From CAYNJG01 sp965216885 (lineage in GTDB: Bacteria > Planctomycetota > Planctomycetia > Pirellulales > Pirellulaceae), in the NCBI GenBank assembly GCA_965216885.1, contig OZ244209.1, positions 3,410,001 to 3,474,000 on the forward strand: a stretch of 64,000 nt of DNA, given 5' to 3'. Under the pieces are notes generated by a model. That model searched no databases and had not been told where the DNA came from. It saw only the letters and a list, made by a program, of their open reading frames with translations. This document shows positions 42,963-52,495 of the stretch, piece by piece (within the stretch, counting starts at the first letter, position 1; each line of letters begins with the position of its first letter). The position numbers were made by a program, and so were the translations under genes.

Positions 42963-44848
42963 TTGTTCTTCTCCAACACAATGTCACTGGTCACTTTGTA
43001 GATGCGTTTCTGACGATCCGACAGTTCCCGCAACGAATCCAACAGGTCATCATCCGTTGCCTGCCCAACCGGATCCTCGACGTCGGCCAGCATTTTGGAA
43101 TACCGCTGCGTTCGTTTGTTAACACGCATCTGCAAAGCACGAATCATTTTTAGCTCGGCGATCTTGTTGACCAGCGGCTCATCCCCCGGCTGGCCGTTTT
43201 GCCCCGGCTTGCCTTGCTGTTGCTGTTGCTGCTTTCGCTCCTCCGCATCTTTTTGAGCTTTCTGCAACGCCGCAATCATTTCTTCCAGGGCCAGAATGAT
43301 GTCTTCCTCTAGCCCCTGCGTGAACGTCCCGACCTTTTCTTCCGCAATCCGTCGGGCGACGGCATTCATGTCCGACCGCATCTGCTGAACCGCCTCGGGG
43401 AATGCCACGGACGAGCCTTCCTCGCGTAGCAGCGTTAGAGCCTTGTCGACCTCAAGGACGACTTTCCGCTGGTCCATGCTGAGTTTCCCGGCCTTCACGG
43501 TGAACTGCCGAGTCCGTTTGGCAGCCGGAGTCTTGTTCATCCGAACGGTGCTGTCCTGAATCTTCAGCTCCATCTCCAGCATCTTGCGAAAACGCCCCTC
43601 TAACATCGCAAGCACTCGCTCGATTTCTTCTTCGCGGAGCTGTCGCAGAATCTCTTCCAACTCGGCTTTCGCCTGCTCAAGCAATCGCTTGGCGGCTTCC
43701 TGTTCTTCAACAGCCTTATCGCGTTCGGCCTTGTCCAGCCTCTCTTGGGCTGCTCGCATTCGATCTTCGGCAGCGGCGATACGTTTACGCCCCGGGAAGT
43801 TCTGGTCCTGCTGTTCGGTCTGTTGTTGCTGATTTTCTCCCTGTTGACCTTCGCCTTGCTGTCCTTGTCCCTGCTGTCCTTGTCCCTGCTGTCCTTGTCC
43901 CTGCTGTCCTTGTCCCTGTTGTCCTTGTCCCTGTTGTCCTTCGCCCTGTTGTCCTTCGCCCTGTTGTCCTTCGCCCTGTTGTCCTTCGCCCTGTTGCCCT
44001 TGTCCCTGTTGCCCTTGTCCCTGTTGTCCTTCGCCGTCTTTGCCTTCGCCGTCTTTGCCTTCGCCGTCCTTACCTTCGCCGTCCTTGCCTTCGCCGTCCT
44101 TGCCTTCGCCGTCTTTACCTTCGCCGTCTTTACCTTCGCCGTCTTTACCTTCGCCGTCCTTACCTTCGCCGTCTTTACCTTCGCCGTCTTTACCTTCGCC
44201 GTCTTTACCTTCGCCGTCTTTACCTTCGCCGTCTTTGCCTTCGCCAGACTCCAAGCCTTCCGACTCGTCGATCTCCGCACCCAGCTTCTTGGTCTGGTCA
44301 GCGATTCGTTGCTGATCGCCAGATAGCCGCTCAGCAGACTCGCCGCCGGCCGTTCGCCCTTGCACGGATTTCTGTTGGCGGATGATTCGGTCGAGCTGCT
44401 TAATGTATCCTCGGACTCGCGCCTGTTCGTTCTTCAGACGGTCGGGGCGATTCTCCGAGCGCAAAAGGTCCAGCAGTGCCTCGAGATCGGTTTTCACCGA
44501 CGTCTGACCTTCGATCGCTTTCTGAAGCTGCTCTTGCTGAAACAGTTTCACCAGCCCATCGAGCTGCGTCCCGATCTGCCGCTCTTTCCCTCGCGAGAGC
44601 GCCTGCCGGAGCAGGGCAGCACGTCGAGGATTTGCCCCCGAGTCATACTCGGCCATCTTCAACAGCAGAGATTCCAGTTGCCGATATCGATCCGACAACT
44701 GGCTTTGCCGGAGCGCCAACTCGACAGATCCGGATGCACTGGACGCTTGCCCCAGAACCGGAGCAGGCATCATGAGTGCCGCGAAAGAGAGAATGACCAA
44801 TATCACACACGAAGCTGGCGGTTTCCAAAACGGGTGCGTGGTCGTCAT
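42959..44848 (-). CDS. Secreted coiled-coil protein with GKDGE and QQGQG repeat arrays
   Basis: About 629 residues from ATG 44848 (AGGATGG upstream; GTG 44854 also possible). Signal peptide or anchor: CVILVILSFAALMMPAPVLGQ. Residues about 40-195 are helical and charged. Next come 14 copies of GKDGE (about 44034-44249), then about 13 of QQGQG/QQGEG (about 43845-44033), and then a long coiled coil (KRIAAAEDRMRAAQERLDKAERDKAVEEQEAAKRLLEQAKAELEEILRQLREEEIERVLAMLE, split here by position: about residues 350-415). A conserved tail ends LRELSDRQKRIYKVTSDIV. The repeat block is a disordered linker, either polyampholyte or Gln-rich. The 227-bp gap to the upstream DUF4175-like gene is the largest in the operon. 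Confidence 0.87.
   Translation of the reverse strand: MTTTHPFWKPPASCVILVILSFAALMMPAPVLGQASSASGSVELALRQSQLSDRYRQLESLLLKMAEYDSGANPRRAALLRQALSRGKERQIGTQLDGLVKLFQQEQLQKAIEGQTSVKTDLEALLDLLRSENRPDRLKNEQARVRGYIKQLDRIIRQQKSVQGRTAGGESAERLSGDQQRIADQTKKLGAEIDESEGLESGEGKDGEGKDGEGKDGEGKDGEGKDGEGKDGEGKDGEGKDGEGKDGEGKDGEGKDGEGKDGEGKDGEGKDGEGQQGQGQQGQGQQGEGQQGEGQQGEGQQGEGQQGQGQQGQGQQGQGQQGQGQQGQGQQGEGQQGENQQQQTEQQDQNFPGRKRIAAAEDRMRAAQERLDKAERDKAVEEQEAAKRLLEQAKAELEEILRQLREEEIERVLAMLEGRFRKMLEMELKIQDSTVRMNKTPAAKRTRQFTVKAGKLSMDQRKVVLEVDKALTLLREEGSSVAFPEAVQQMRSDMNAVARRIAEEKVGTFTQGLEEDIILALEEMIAALQKAQKDAEERKQQQQQQGKPGQNGQPGDEPLVNKIAELKMIRALQMRVNKRTQRYSKMLADVEDPVGQATDDDLLDSLRELSDRQKRIYKVTSDIVLEKNK
43845..44249 (-). 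repeat. Two adjacent 15-bp tandem arrays (GKDGE and QQGxG)
   Basis: On the plus strand the first array is about 13 steps of TTGTCC/TTCGCC-CTGTTGTCC-type 15-mers, the second 14 steps of TTCGCCGTCTTTACC-type 15-mers. Both strands stay open through the arrays in several frames. Synonymous differences between units (T/C, A/G) show some age, but blocks of identical units show recent expansion. Confidence 0.9.
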
Positions 44849-45075
44849 ATACACAATTCCATCCTGTGGGTTTTCAATGGCAGGCCGGCCATCTCAAGTA
44901 TGCCACCGAACAAGCAGCCTGCGCGATCTATTATCTCCCCAATCAGCATATCTGGCAAATCCCATTCCATGCCGATGGCCATTGACGTAATCGTACTGTC
45001 TCGGCAATTTAACCGGTCAAATAGCATCGATGCTGGCTGCTTCACAGTCAGGTAAATCGACGGATTCCCACGGCG
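44849..45075. other. Largest intra-operon gap of the MoxR/HtrA block
   Basis: 227 bp between the DUF4175-like stop and the coiled-coil gene. No gene or terminator hairpin with a T-run recognised. A short palindrome AGCATCGATGCT lies near 45025-45040. The gap could hold an internal promoter. Confidence 0.35.
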
Positions 45076-47400
45076 TTACTTGAACAGATCCAGCACTCCC
45101 GCCTTTTGTTCGTCTTTTGCTTTCTGAATCAGGGACTCCTGCTGCTCAATCATCTGGCGAACAATGTTCAGCAACTCGGCATAGTCTTCCAGTTCAATCA
45201 TTTTTTCCAGAATCGCATCCATGGCGACAATGATCTGATCGGCCTCCGCCGTGACGTCAATCGACCGGGGTTCGGAAGAGACATCGGATGTGGACAGTGC
45301 CGCACGCAGTTCGCGAATGGATTCTCGATACTTCGGAAACATCAGATCCGCGACGTCGCGCAACGGAGCGATAATCTCATTCTCCATCCGCGACAACCGC
45401 TCCGGCGTATCCACTCGATTGTTGATCAACTCCTCGCGGATGTCCTCAAACGCGAGCGCAACGCCATCGACTTCGAAGACCGTCTGTTCGGACTTCTGTC
45501 CGGCCCAACTCGCCCATCGATCTCGCAATTGCCAGAGATTGCGTTCGGCAACTTCCGGGTCGATGCCTTCCTGCAAGGCAGGCTCCGTCTCCTCGGCCTC
45601 CTCACGAAAGGAGGCTCGCAAACGTCCCAGCGAATCACGACTCTGCATCATCTCGCTGCGAATCTGTTCGAACCGACGACGCAGGTTTAGCTCACGGCCA
45701 TCCAGAATCGCCAACAACTCGTCATCACGAACCACGGTCAAGGTAGTGGCTTCACTGGAACCAAGGTGAGACTCACCGCCGAGATCATATTTGTCCGACG
45801 CCCGAATCGTGAAGACAACGCGATCTTCCGGTTTCAATTGATAGGGATTCTCTCGAGCCGTCGCCGACTCGCGACGTAGATCCAGAGCGGCATCCGCCAG
45901 ATCGCCGGTCGCGTCAAATTCGAATTCACGCGTCGTATCACCCACCTTCAAATCAAACCACGACCGGGCCACTTCGTAGTCGTCCGTGACCGAGCCCTCA
46001 ATGGCCAGCCGCGCTTTCGCCGTGATTGCGTTACTGATACCACGCAACGACACGTCGACTTTGGGAATCTCGTCCAGCACCGCACCAATCGAAAGCAGGT
46101 AAGGCTCCAGACTCTCAATTCCGTCCGTATCCAGCAAATGCACGACAACCGCGTATCGCCCGGACAGTTCGCCAACTTCGTACGCTACTTCGCGCGTCGC
46201 CGATTCGGCAGAGAAATCAAACACCTGCTCCTCGTCCGAATCGATATTGCGAATCCGCACCTGCGTAACATCCTTGCTGGTCTCAATTTTGGCCGTGATC
46301 TTACTGCCGATCGGCAGCTGCACACCCGGCGACCACGTTTCATCACGCGGCAAGAGGCCGGTGTACGCAGGCAGTTCACTATGCAAGTTGACCGCGGTGA
46401 CAACCGGACTGGCAACGACGCGAATACGGTTGTCTCGCAATCGAAAATCACCACCAATCACATCAAATTCAATGTCATTCAACACACTCTTGAATGGCTT
46501 CCCATTGAATACGTAAAACTGGTAGCCATCCCGGACATCACCGTCCCGACTCATGTTCACCCGACCACGGTCACCGTCATACGTTTCATAGAGAATCGTA
46601 CACAACTCGGGCGGCGGATATTCGCGATTGGCGTCCGCTCGGACTCGAAGAATCAGGTCCGTACCGCGTGCGAGTTTCAGTTTACCGGCTTCGAAACCAA
46701 CCAGTTCGATTCGCGAACGTCGAGGCCACGGTTCATCCGACATCAGCAGCAACCGCGACGCGCCAATCCCCAATGCCTCGCGTCCCATCGCGCCCATCGC
46801 AACCAGCGAGCCCACCGCGACAATCGCCAGTCCCAATTTGACTGCCAACGGGCGATAGCTAAAGACACGACTTAGCTGCACTCCGCGAACGCCTTCTTCC
46901 GCTCGACCAATCGTTTGAGCGAACATCTCAGCGTTAAGCTCTGATGCATCGCCGGCTGAATCAACCGTTGCAGCCTCGATCGCCAATCGATCCGCTTTTT
47001 CGACATCCGTTTCGCGGCGTTCCCCCATTTCCACTGTCGTTACCAGGCTGTCACGAAATCCCGGAAACTGCTTTTCAATCAGTAGTGCCAGACTGGTGTC
47101 GCGAAACGTACTGAAGACACGTCGCAGGATGTACCAATAGATGACTCCGCAGCCTCCGAGCGCGACGATCGCCAGCAACACCGTCCGCGCCACACGCGGC
47201 ATCTCGTTGGCACCGACAAGGACGGGAAGGTAATCCAGTGCCAGTCCAATCCAGAACGCCCCCACCAGCCAGATCACCAGGGCCGCGAGACCTTCGACGA
47301 CGACGTACCAGCGGATGCGACTGCGTAACGAATCAAGCAGCTGCACCACCGAGCGTGGTGGGCGGTGGGTCGTCGGTCTGGATGAAGTTGCAGTTGCCAT
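45076..47400 (-). CDS. DUF4175-like membrane protein
   Basis: 774 residues from ATG 47400, 5 bp after the upstream stop; the frame is open to 47439 inside that gene. Two N-terminal membrane helices (YVVVEGLAALVIWLVGAFWIGLALDYL and ARTVLLAIVALGGCGVIYWYIL) and a third near residue 205 (VKLGLAIVAVGSLVAMGAMG), then a large beta-rich periplasmic part (VVTAVNLHSELPAYTGLLPRDETWSPG, DDYEVARSWFDLKVGD) and a C-terminal coiled coil (QIRSEMMQSRDSLGRLRAS, LLNIVRQMIEQQESLIQKAKDEQK). The architecture resembles DUF4175 proteins found with BatA/MoxR genes. Role: envelope-spanning component of the Bat-like complex (inferred). Confidence 0.82.
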   Translation of the reverse strand: MATATSSRPTTHRPPRSVVQLLDSLRSRIRWYVVVEGLAALVIWLVGAFWIGLALDYLPVLVGANEMPRVARTVLLAIVALGGCGVIYWYILRRVFSTFRDTSLALLIEKQFPGFRDSLVTTVEMGERRETDVEKADRLAIEAATVDSAGDASELNAEMFAQTIGRAEEGVRGVQLSRVFSYRPLAVKLGLAIVAVGSLVAMGAMGREALGIGASRLLLMSDEPWPRRSRIELVGFEAGKLKLARGTDLILRVRADANREYPPPELCTILYETYDGDRGRVNMSRDGDVRDGYQFYVFNGKPFKSVLNDIEFDVIGGDFRLRDNRIRVVASPVVTAVNLHSELPAYTGLLPRDETWSPGVQLPIGSKITAKIETSKDVTQVRIRNIDSDEEQVFDFSAESATREVAYEVGELSGRYAVVVHLLDTDGIESLEPYLLSIGAVLDEIPKVDVSLRGISNAITAKARLAIEGSVTDDYEVARSWFDLKVGDTTREFEFDATGDLADAALDLRRESATARENPYQLKPEDRVVFTIRASDKYDLGGESHLGSSEATTLTVVRDDELLAILDGRELNLRRRFEQIRSEMMQSRDSLGRLRASFREEAEETEPALQEGIDPEVAERNLWQLRDRWASWAGQKSEQTVFEVDGVALAFEDIREELINNRVDTPERLSRMENEIIAPLRDVADLMFPKYRESIRELRAALSTSDVSSEPRSIDVTAEADQIIVAMDAILEKMIELEDYAELLNIVRQMIEQQESLIQKAKDEQKAGVLDLFK

Positions 47401-47405
47401 TCTAC

Positions 47406-50177
47406 CTACGCAAGTTTGCTCAGCCGTCGAATCGTCCACTCAAGAAACAGGGTGCCGCAGATCAGCACCAACAGCCAGGTCATCAGACGTTGCTGAAAAT
47501 CGCGATCCGGCGTGCCAGGCAGGAACGTCTCGCGTCGCTTGCTGATCACGGTCGCGGCCAACGAGGACTGTCCCTCGATCGCCGATGCGAGACCAACAAA
47601 ATACTGCCCGCCGGACGTCGTCGCAATTTCCTGCAGCAGTGGGTCGTTGCGCTGTGGTCGCTCAATCTCGAGATTCGGCAGTCGCACGCGAACCTCTCGC
47701 TCCAGCACGACAGGCTCACCGTCACCCGGCAAAACCAGTTGCACTTGATAGTCGCCCGCCTGCGTGGCAATAAACCGACCACCATACATCCCGTCCCGCC
47801 CACCGTCGGTTTGCTGCAACTCCATTACTTCAGTCGAGCCATTGGGCAATTTTAGCGTGGCGCGAATCGAGGGGTCCCGCAACGGCTGGAACTGCTCGTC
47901 CACCACCGAGGCCCGTACGGAAATCGCGTCACCTCGTAGTGCCCGATCCTTGTCCACCAACAACAGGCCACGGTTGGAATCTCGCAACAACCGACCTTCC
48001 GAAACGAAGCGAATCAGCTTTGTGTAGAACCGTTCAAAGTGCCCTTCGTCAATGGAACGCAGACGCCAGAGCTCGCCGGTGCCCATAAACACAACTTTCC
48101 CCGATCCGTAGAACTGCCCGACGATCAGCGGTGGCTGCTGTTCGTTTAACGCGACCTGCGGATCCGAAAACCGTGCGTACACCATGGCGGCGGGTTTTAC
48201 ATCCCGCACCGGGTAGTAGCCGTACACGCCCGGGAATGAATTCCAGATATCCTCGGCTTCGCCTTCTTCGTCAGCCAAATCCAGGAAGGGAACCGTACGG
48301 CCATCTTCGGTAATCTCCAGCGGCCAGGAAATGCTGGCTCCGTATCGCCCAAGCTGAATTCTGGACGAGCTGAATGTTACCGGATAGAGCTGCCGCACAA
48401 TCGAGATCTGCGAAGGAGCCCGCCGGTCCTCGGCCCAGACCGCCGTGTTCACCGCGCCCGCGATGCATACCAGCCCGCCGGCTTTTTCCGCCACCCATCG
48501 TTCCAGCAATTCAAGTTGCGTCTGATCAAACTGCGTCCAATCCGGATCAAACGCGACGATGGCGTCGTAGTCGAACAGCCCGGCAGCCTCCAGCGGCAAG
48601 TCAAAGAGAATATCGTCGGCCTCCTGCGAGACACCTTCCACGGCAGTTTGTAGCAACACGTCCACCGACACGTCCTTGTCGCGATGCAGCATGTTTCGCA
48701 CAAAGCGATATTCGCGAGTAGGACCACCGGCCAGCAACAGCACCCGCGACTTGCGATCCACGATCTGGACCTTGGCCTGAATCATGTTGTCCGACTTGTC
48801 CCGGTCGATGTTGCTGGAGATCTGCAACGTATAAATGCGTTTGCCAACTTCCTCGGGAGTGACCTGCATCGGGATCGGCAGCACTTCGCCATCCACGCCC
48901 AGCGGGATCGTCAGATCGGCTTCCAGCACCTGTTGGCCATCCGGATTTTGCTCGGGACTGGACACCAGCGTCACATCGACCGACTGCCCCGCCAATCCGT
49001 AAGCCTGGATGTACCCAGTCAGTTTGAATTCGTCTCCTGGATAAACGCGGGCCGGAGCTTCCAGATCAACCAGTCGCACGTTGGATGGCGGCAGGTCGGA
49101 GGCGATGCCAATCGGGTACAGGGGCACTTCATTCTCACCGGCAACGACGGTTGCGGCCAAAGGTTCGACACCACGATTACTGTTACCGTCAGTGATCAGG
49201 GCAATTCCCGCCAACGGCGCACCACGTTCACGTGCCAGCACCCACGTAATGGCGTCGCCCATTCGGGTCGACCCACCGGCGGGCTCCAACAATCGAGCCC
49301 ACTCGATCTCGCCCGGTTCAGGTTGACGCTCGCCATCCTGTGCAGAATCGGCCGGGTTGTCGGCGTCGCTATCGGCAGCCGCATCTTCGGTAGCCGTCAC
49401 CCATCCAAACGCCTGTCGTGGTCCGTACTCCGGTTGGCGAAGATTCGCAACGGCCACCAGTACGACGCCCACCACCAGCGCAAAAACGCTGACCAATAGC
49501 GCCCACGATTCACCTTCGGCCGTACGCACGAGACTGCCTAGCACCAGATTCAGCAGCAATGCCACTGCGGCGAGTCCAAACATGCCGGCGGCGATCTTCC
49601 AGAAACTCCTTACTTCCGACAAAGCTGCCGACCGCAAGAGCTCCTCGTCGACGGTATCGACATCACCTGCGACGGATCCGGTTTGGGCAAACGTCGCTAC
49701 CTCGGACGGCAAATTTGTTTCGTCAAAACGGTATACCGTTACGTCGTGCTTCTTCCGCAAGTCCGCCAGAAAACCGGTTTGTGAAAAGGCCCGCACCACC
49801 GCAGCAATTCGCGACTCTTTGGACGAATCGGCCAGCGGCATGTCGACAATCCCCATGCTCTGGCTGGCGTCGACCACAACGGCAAACCGACTGTTGCGAA
49901 CCAGCTTTTGCTCGGTTCTCTTTTGCAGGTCCATCAGGAAAATCAGCAAGCCCACGAACGCCAGCACTCGCAGCAGCAACAACAGCCATCGCTTGCCCCG
50001 TGCCAGCTGTCGCGAATCCAGAAAGTACATCGTGGAAACGGCAAACAGCACGACAAGGCAGCCCAACACCAACAACAGCCAGTGCCACCACTCATCGAGC
50101 TGGCGAAGTCGCATGACTTCATAGTACGTTCGCGACGCGTCAGCTTGAGCCAACACCAATTGCTGAAACAGATTCAT
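47406..50177 (-). CDS. vWA/glutamine-amidotransferase-like membrane protein
   Basis: 923 residues from ATG 50177, overlapping the upstream stop (ATGA). Helices near the N-terminus (WHWLLLVLGCLVVLFAVSTMYFL and WLLLLLRVLAFVGLLIFLMDL), another pair near residues 195-260, and one at the C-terminus (LMTWLLVLICGTLFLEWTI). Between them, a vWA-type domain with the MIDAS motif VVDASQSMG and ITDGNSNRG, and a glutamine-amidotransferase-like Rossmann region (SRVLLLAGGPTREYRFVRNMLHRD, FDYDAIVAFDPDW, GQFYGSGKVVFMGTGELWRLR). The pattern matches planctomycete VWA-domain proteins next to BatA. It probably binds protein partners through Mg2+ and senses or organises the complex in the cytoplasmic membrane. Confidence 0.88.
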   Translation of the reverse strand: MNLFQQLVLAQADASRTYYEVMRLRQLDEWWHWLLLVLGCLVVLFAVSTMYFLDSRQLARGKRWLLLLLRVLAFVGLLIFLMDLQKRTEQKLVRNSRFAVVVDASQSMGIVDMPLADSSKESRIAAVVRAFSQTGFLADLRKKHDVTVYRFDETNLPSEVATFAQTGSVAGDVDTVDEELLRSAALSEVRSFWKIAAGMFGLAAVALLLNLVLGSLVRTAEGESWALLVSVFALVVGVVLVAVANLRQPEYGPRQAFGWVTATEDAAADSDADNPADSAQDGERQPEPGEIEWARLLEPAGGSTRMGDAITWVLARERGAPLAGIALITDGNSNRGVEPLAATVVAGENEVPLYPIGIASDLPPSNVRLVDLEAPARVYPGDEFKLTGYIQAYGLAGQSVDVTLVSSPEQNPDGQQVLEADLTIPLGVDGEVLPIPMQVTPEEVGKRIYTLQISSNIDRDKSDNMIQAKVQIVDRKSRVLLLAGGPTREYRFVRNMLHRDKDVSVDVLLQTAVEGVSQEADDILFDLPLEAAGLFDYDAIVAFDPDWTQFDQTQLELLERWVAEKAGGLVCIAGAVNTAVWAEDRRAPSQISIVRQLYPVTFSSSRIQLGRYGASISWPLEITEDGRTVPFLDLADEEGEAEDIWNSFPGVYGYYPVRDVKPAAMVYARFSDPQVALNEQQPPLIVGQFYGSGKVVFMGTGELWRLRSIDEGHFERFYTKLIRFVSEGRLLRDSNRGLLLVDKDRALRGDAISVRASVVDEQFQPLRDPSIRATLKLPNGSTEVMELQQTDGGRDGMYGGRFIATQAGDYQVQLVLPGDGEPVVLEREVRVRLPNLEIERPQRNDPLLQEIATTSGGQYFVGLASAIEGQSSLAATVISKRRETFLPGTPDRDFQQRLMTWLLVLICGTLFLEWTIRRLSKLA

Positions 50178-52492
50178 GACTGAACAGCACCTCCCTTTGG
50201 ATGGTAGCTGGCCGAGTACGCCAGTAGCTGCTCGCCCACCAACATTGCGATCAGCAATCCAGCGAGTAGTTGACTCCACGAAAAGCCGTCCTGCGTAGTG
50301 CTCTCGTACTCAAGCTCGTCCGAGCTGTGAATTTCCACGTCCAACCCATCCAACTGTTCAGAAAGTTCCTGCGAGCCAAGCAGAGCCAGATCGCTCTCGC
50401 TGACGGGAGGATCCACCACAAACCGACGCTGCTTCGCCTGACCATCCAACGAAATCAAATTTGCCACGTAGACCCCAATCTCATCGGTCTCGCCCGTTCG
50501 AGCTGTCTGTTCACCGCCCAGCACAAAGGTCGACAGCGTCGCATCGCTGGGTGCCGGCTGCGGTTCAATCGCAATCTTCGCCTGACCTGCAGCCGCCGAT
50601 CCTGGCCCCACGGCAGGCCGCGGCACGACAAACTCCAGTTCCGGGCGAAACTCGGACGTGTCGAGCTGGACGGTAATCGGTTCCCCCGTCTCCGTCCCGA
50701 ATGCCAATTGACGGGACGACGAAAGGTAGCCGTGCAACTGCAGCACAACCACCGGGAAACTGGGGCCCATCGCCCAATTGTTCCACGTTGGCGAAGCGGT
50801 CGTCAGGAACGCAATCACCTGACCATCGCCAAAACGACGACCGACAACGAGCGGATCCTCATTTTTCAAAGTAGCAAGCACCCGCGCGTCCGGAGTGCTC
50901 TCCGGGGTCCAATCCGGATCGGCGGCGAAAAAGCGATCTATCCGGATGCGACGGGTCAGCGGACGGTTCTTACCACCCTCGTCCACCAGCACGCGAAAGA
51001 TCGGATGATCGTTGATCTGCAAGTCAGGACCGTCATCGCCGGGCGAGCGCAAATGATCGCGTTCCGACTGAACAGGCAGCGGAAACAAACCCTCGCCTTC
51101 GCCATACATGTCGACGAGGAAACCGGGGTCCGAATTCGGCCCCAGGAAGATTCCCAATCCTCCACCACGACGCACGTAACGGCCGAGTGCACTCAGGGCA
51201 CGCGGTTCCAGTCGCTCGACATTCAACAGGTAGATCGCCGCAAACCGCTCCAATTCGTTGTCGGTCGCATCACGCAGGAATGTTGGCGGCGCGAGCAACG
51301 GACTAATCCCCGTCACGACGCGGCCCGGGGCGAAAATGGATTGCAGGTAGTAAGCTTCTTCACCCTGTCCACTACCGTCGACCATCAGCACCGGCACTGC
51401 TGCCGGGATGTCGACCAAACAACGACGCGTATTGTCATCCTGCAACGAGTCACTGGGCAAGCTGGCCGAAACCACGTGCTGCCCAACCCGGTCGAAGCGA
51501 AACTGCGCCTGACGCGTCACGACCTCGCCGGCCGGAATCTCGTCGATCAACAACGAAGTCACCTGTTCGTCGGCGACGCCTTCGGGGTCGGTGATTACCA
51601 CATCATCGGGATAGGATCGAGACGACAGTCGCACGGCAATCTGTTGAGCGGCGGACGGTCCGAAGTTGCGGACCTTCACATTCACCAACAGTGGCACCCC
51701 GGCCGCCAGCGTGCCAGCTTCGGTTTGAACGTCCACGACGGCAAGATTCTGATGGACGGCAGGAACGCAACGGATCAAATGCAGTTCCGCATCGTGCTTA
51801 CGAAGCGTCCGCAGGGCTTCCTTCAGTTCCGACGACTGATCCCATTCCCTGGCCCGAAAGTCCGACAGCAGATACACGACGCGACTTTTCTCGGCCGCGT
51901 TGCCGACAAGACCATCCAGCATCTCCAGGACGGGAACCGGGCCCACCGCCAAACTGGAGACGTCAAAGCTTCGCTTGGCGGTTTCCATCGTTTCGGCAAA
52001 CCCGGAATCCACCGTCACGGCGTTCAGATCCGCCAGCGATTCGCCCTCCGACTGCTCACGCGTCGTGGGTGAAAATCGCAGCAGAGTCACTTTTTGGTCC
52101 GTTGGCTGGGCAGCCAATTGCTCGGCAATCCGCGACAACGCGCGCGAAGCACTGTCGAACGCACTGCCATCGCTTCCCCGGTCCGACATTGAAATGCTGT
52201 CATCGAGCACAATGAAGTGATGGGTTGCCTGACCGCCCAAAAAGGCCGCGTCATCGTTGGAGATGAGTCCCGCCAACATTGCGACGACAGCAGCCACGAC
52301 CAGAATTCGCAACAACAATAACAGGAACTGTTTCAGCCAAACCCAACGTCGGTGTTTCTGGTTGCTCTTCAGCAGAAACTCCATCGCGGCCCACTGTACC
52401 CGTTTCTGGCGCATCAGGTTGATCAGGTGGATCAACAATGGCACCAGCACAAGCAGGAACGCCCAGGTAAGTGGTTGGTAGATAAACTGCAT
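50174..52492 (-). CDS. BatA-like vWA membrane protein (aerotolerance regulator N-terminal domain)
   Basis: 772 residues. The N-terminal IYQPLTWAFLLVLVPLLIHLINLMRQKRVQWAAMEFLL is the BatA/aerotolerance N-terminal helix region, with a second helix (LLLLLRILVVAAVVAMLAGL). A vWA domain follows with MIDAS-like VLDDSISMSDRG and VVYLLSDFRAREW. Then come beta-rich CARDB-like segments (VNVKVRNFGPSAAQQIAVRL) and a Rossmann-like region (LLNVERLEPRALSALGRYVRRGGGLGIFLGPNSDPG). One C-terminal helix (WSQLLAGLLIAMLVGEQLLAY) closes it. It starts 3 bp after the DUF58 gene and overlaps the next gene by 4 bp. Bat proteins work with MoxR ATPases in membrane-stress or metal-dependent assembly. Confidence 0.92.
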   Translation of the reverse strand: MQFIYQPLTWAFLLVLVPLLIHLINLMRQKRVQWAAMEFLLKSNQKHRRWVWLKQFLLLLLRILVVAAVVAMLAGLISNDDAAFLGGQATHHFIVLDDSISMSDRGSDGSAFDSASRALSRIAEQLAAQPTDQKVTLLRFSPTTREQSEGESLADLNAVTVDSGFAETMETAKRSFDVSSLAVGPVPVLEMLDGLVGNAAEKSRVVYLLSDFRAREWDQSSELKEALRTLRKHDAELHLIRCVPAVHQNLAVVDVQTEAGTLAAGVPLLVNVKVRNFGPSAAQQIAVRLSSRSYPDDVVITDPEGVADEQVTSLLIDEIPAGEVVTRQAQFRFDRVGQHVVSASLPSDSLQDDNTRRCLVDIPAAVPVLMVDGSGQGEEAYYLQSIFAPGRVVTGISPLLAPPTFLRDATDNELERFAAIYLLNVERLEPRALSALGRYVRRGGGLGIFLGPNSDPGFLVDMYGEGEGLFPLPVQSERDHLRSPGDDGPDLQINDHPIFRVLVDEGGKNRPLTRRIRIDRFFAADPDWTPESTPDARVLATLKNEDPLVVGRRFGDGQVIAFLTTASPTWNNWAMGPSFPVVVLQLHGYLSSSRQLAFGTETGEPITVQLDTSEFRPELEFVVPRPAVGPGSAAAGQAKIAIEPQPAPSDATLSTFVLGGEQTARTGETDEIGVYVANLISLDGQAKQRRFVVDPPVSESDLALLGSQELSEQLDGLDVEIHSSDELEYESTTQDGFSWSQLLAGLLIAMLVGEQLLAYSASYHPKGGAVQS

Positions 52493-52495
52493 TCG

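Noticed and set aside
43745..44326. Plus-strand hydrophobic repeat protein opposite the GKDGE/QQGQG array
   Set aside because: It is only the complement of a 15-bp repeat array; no ribosome site, no family, and the minus-strand gene is supported by signal peptide, coiled coil and operon position.
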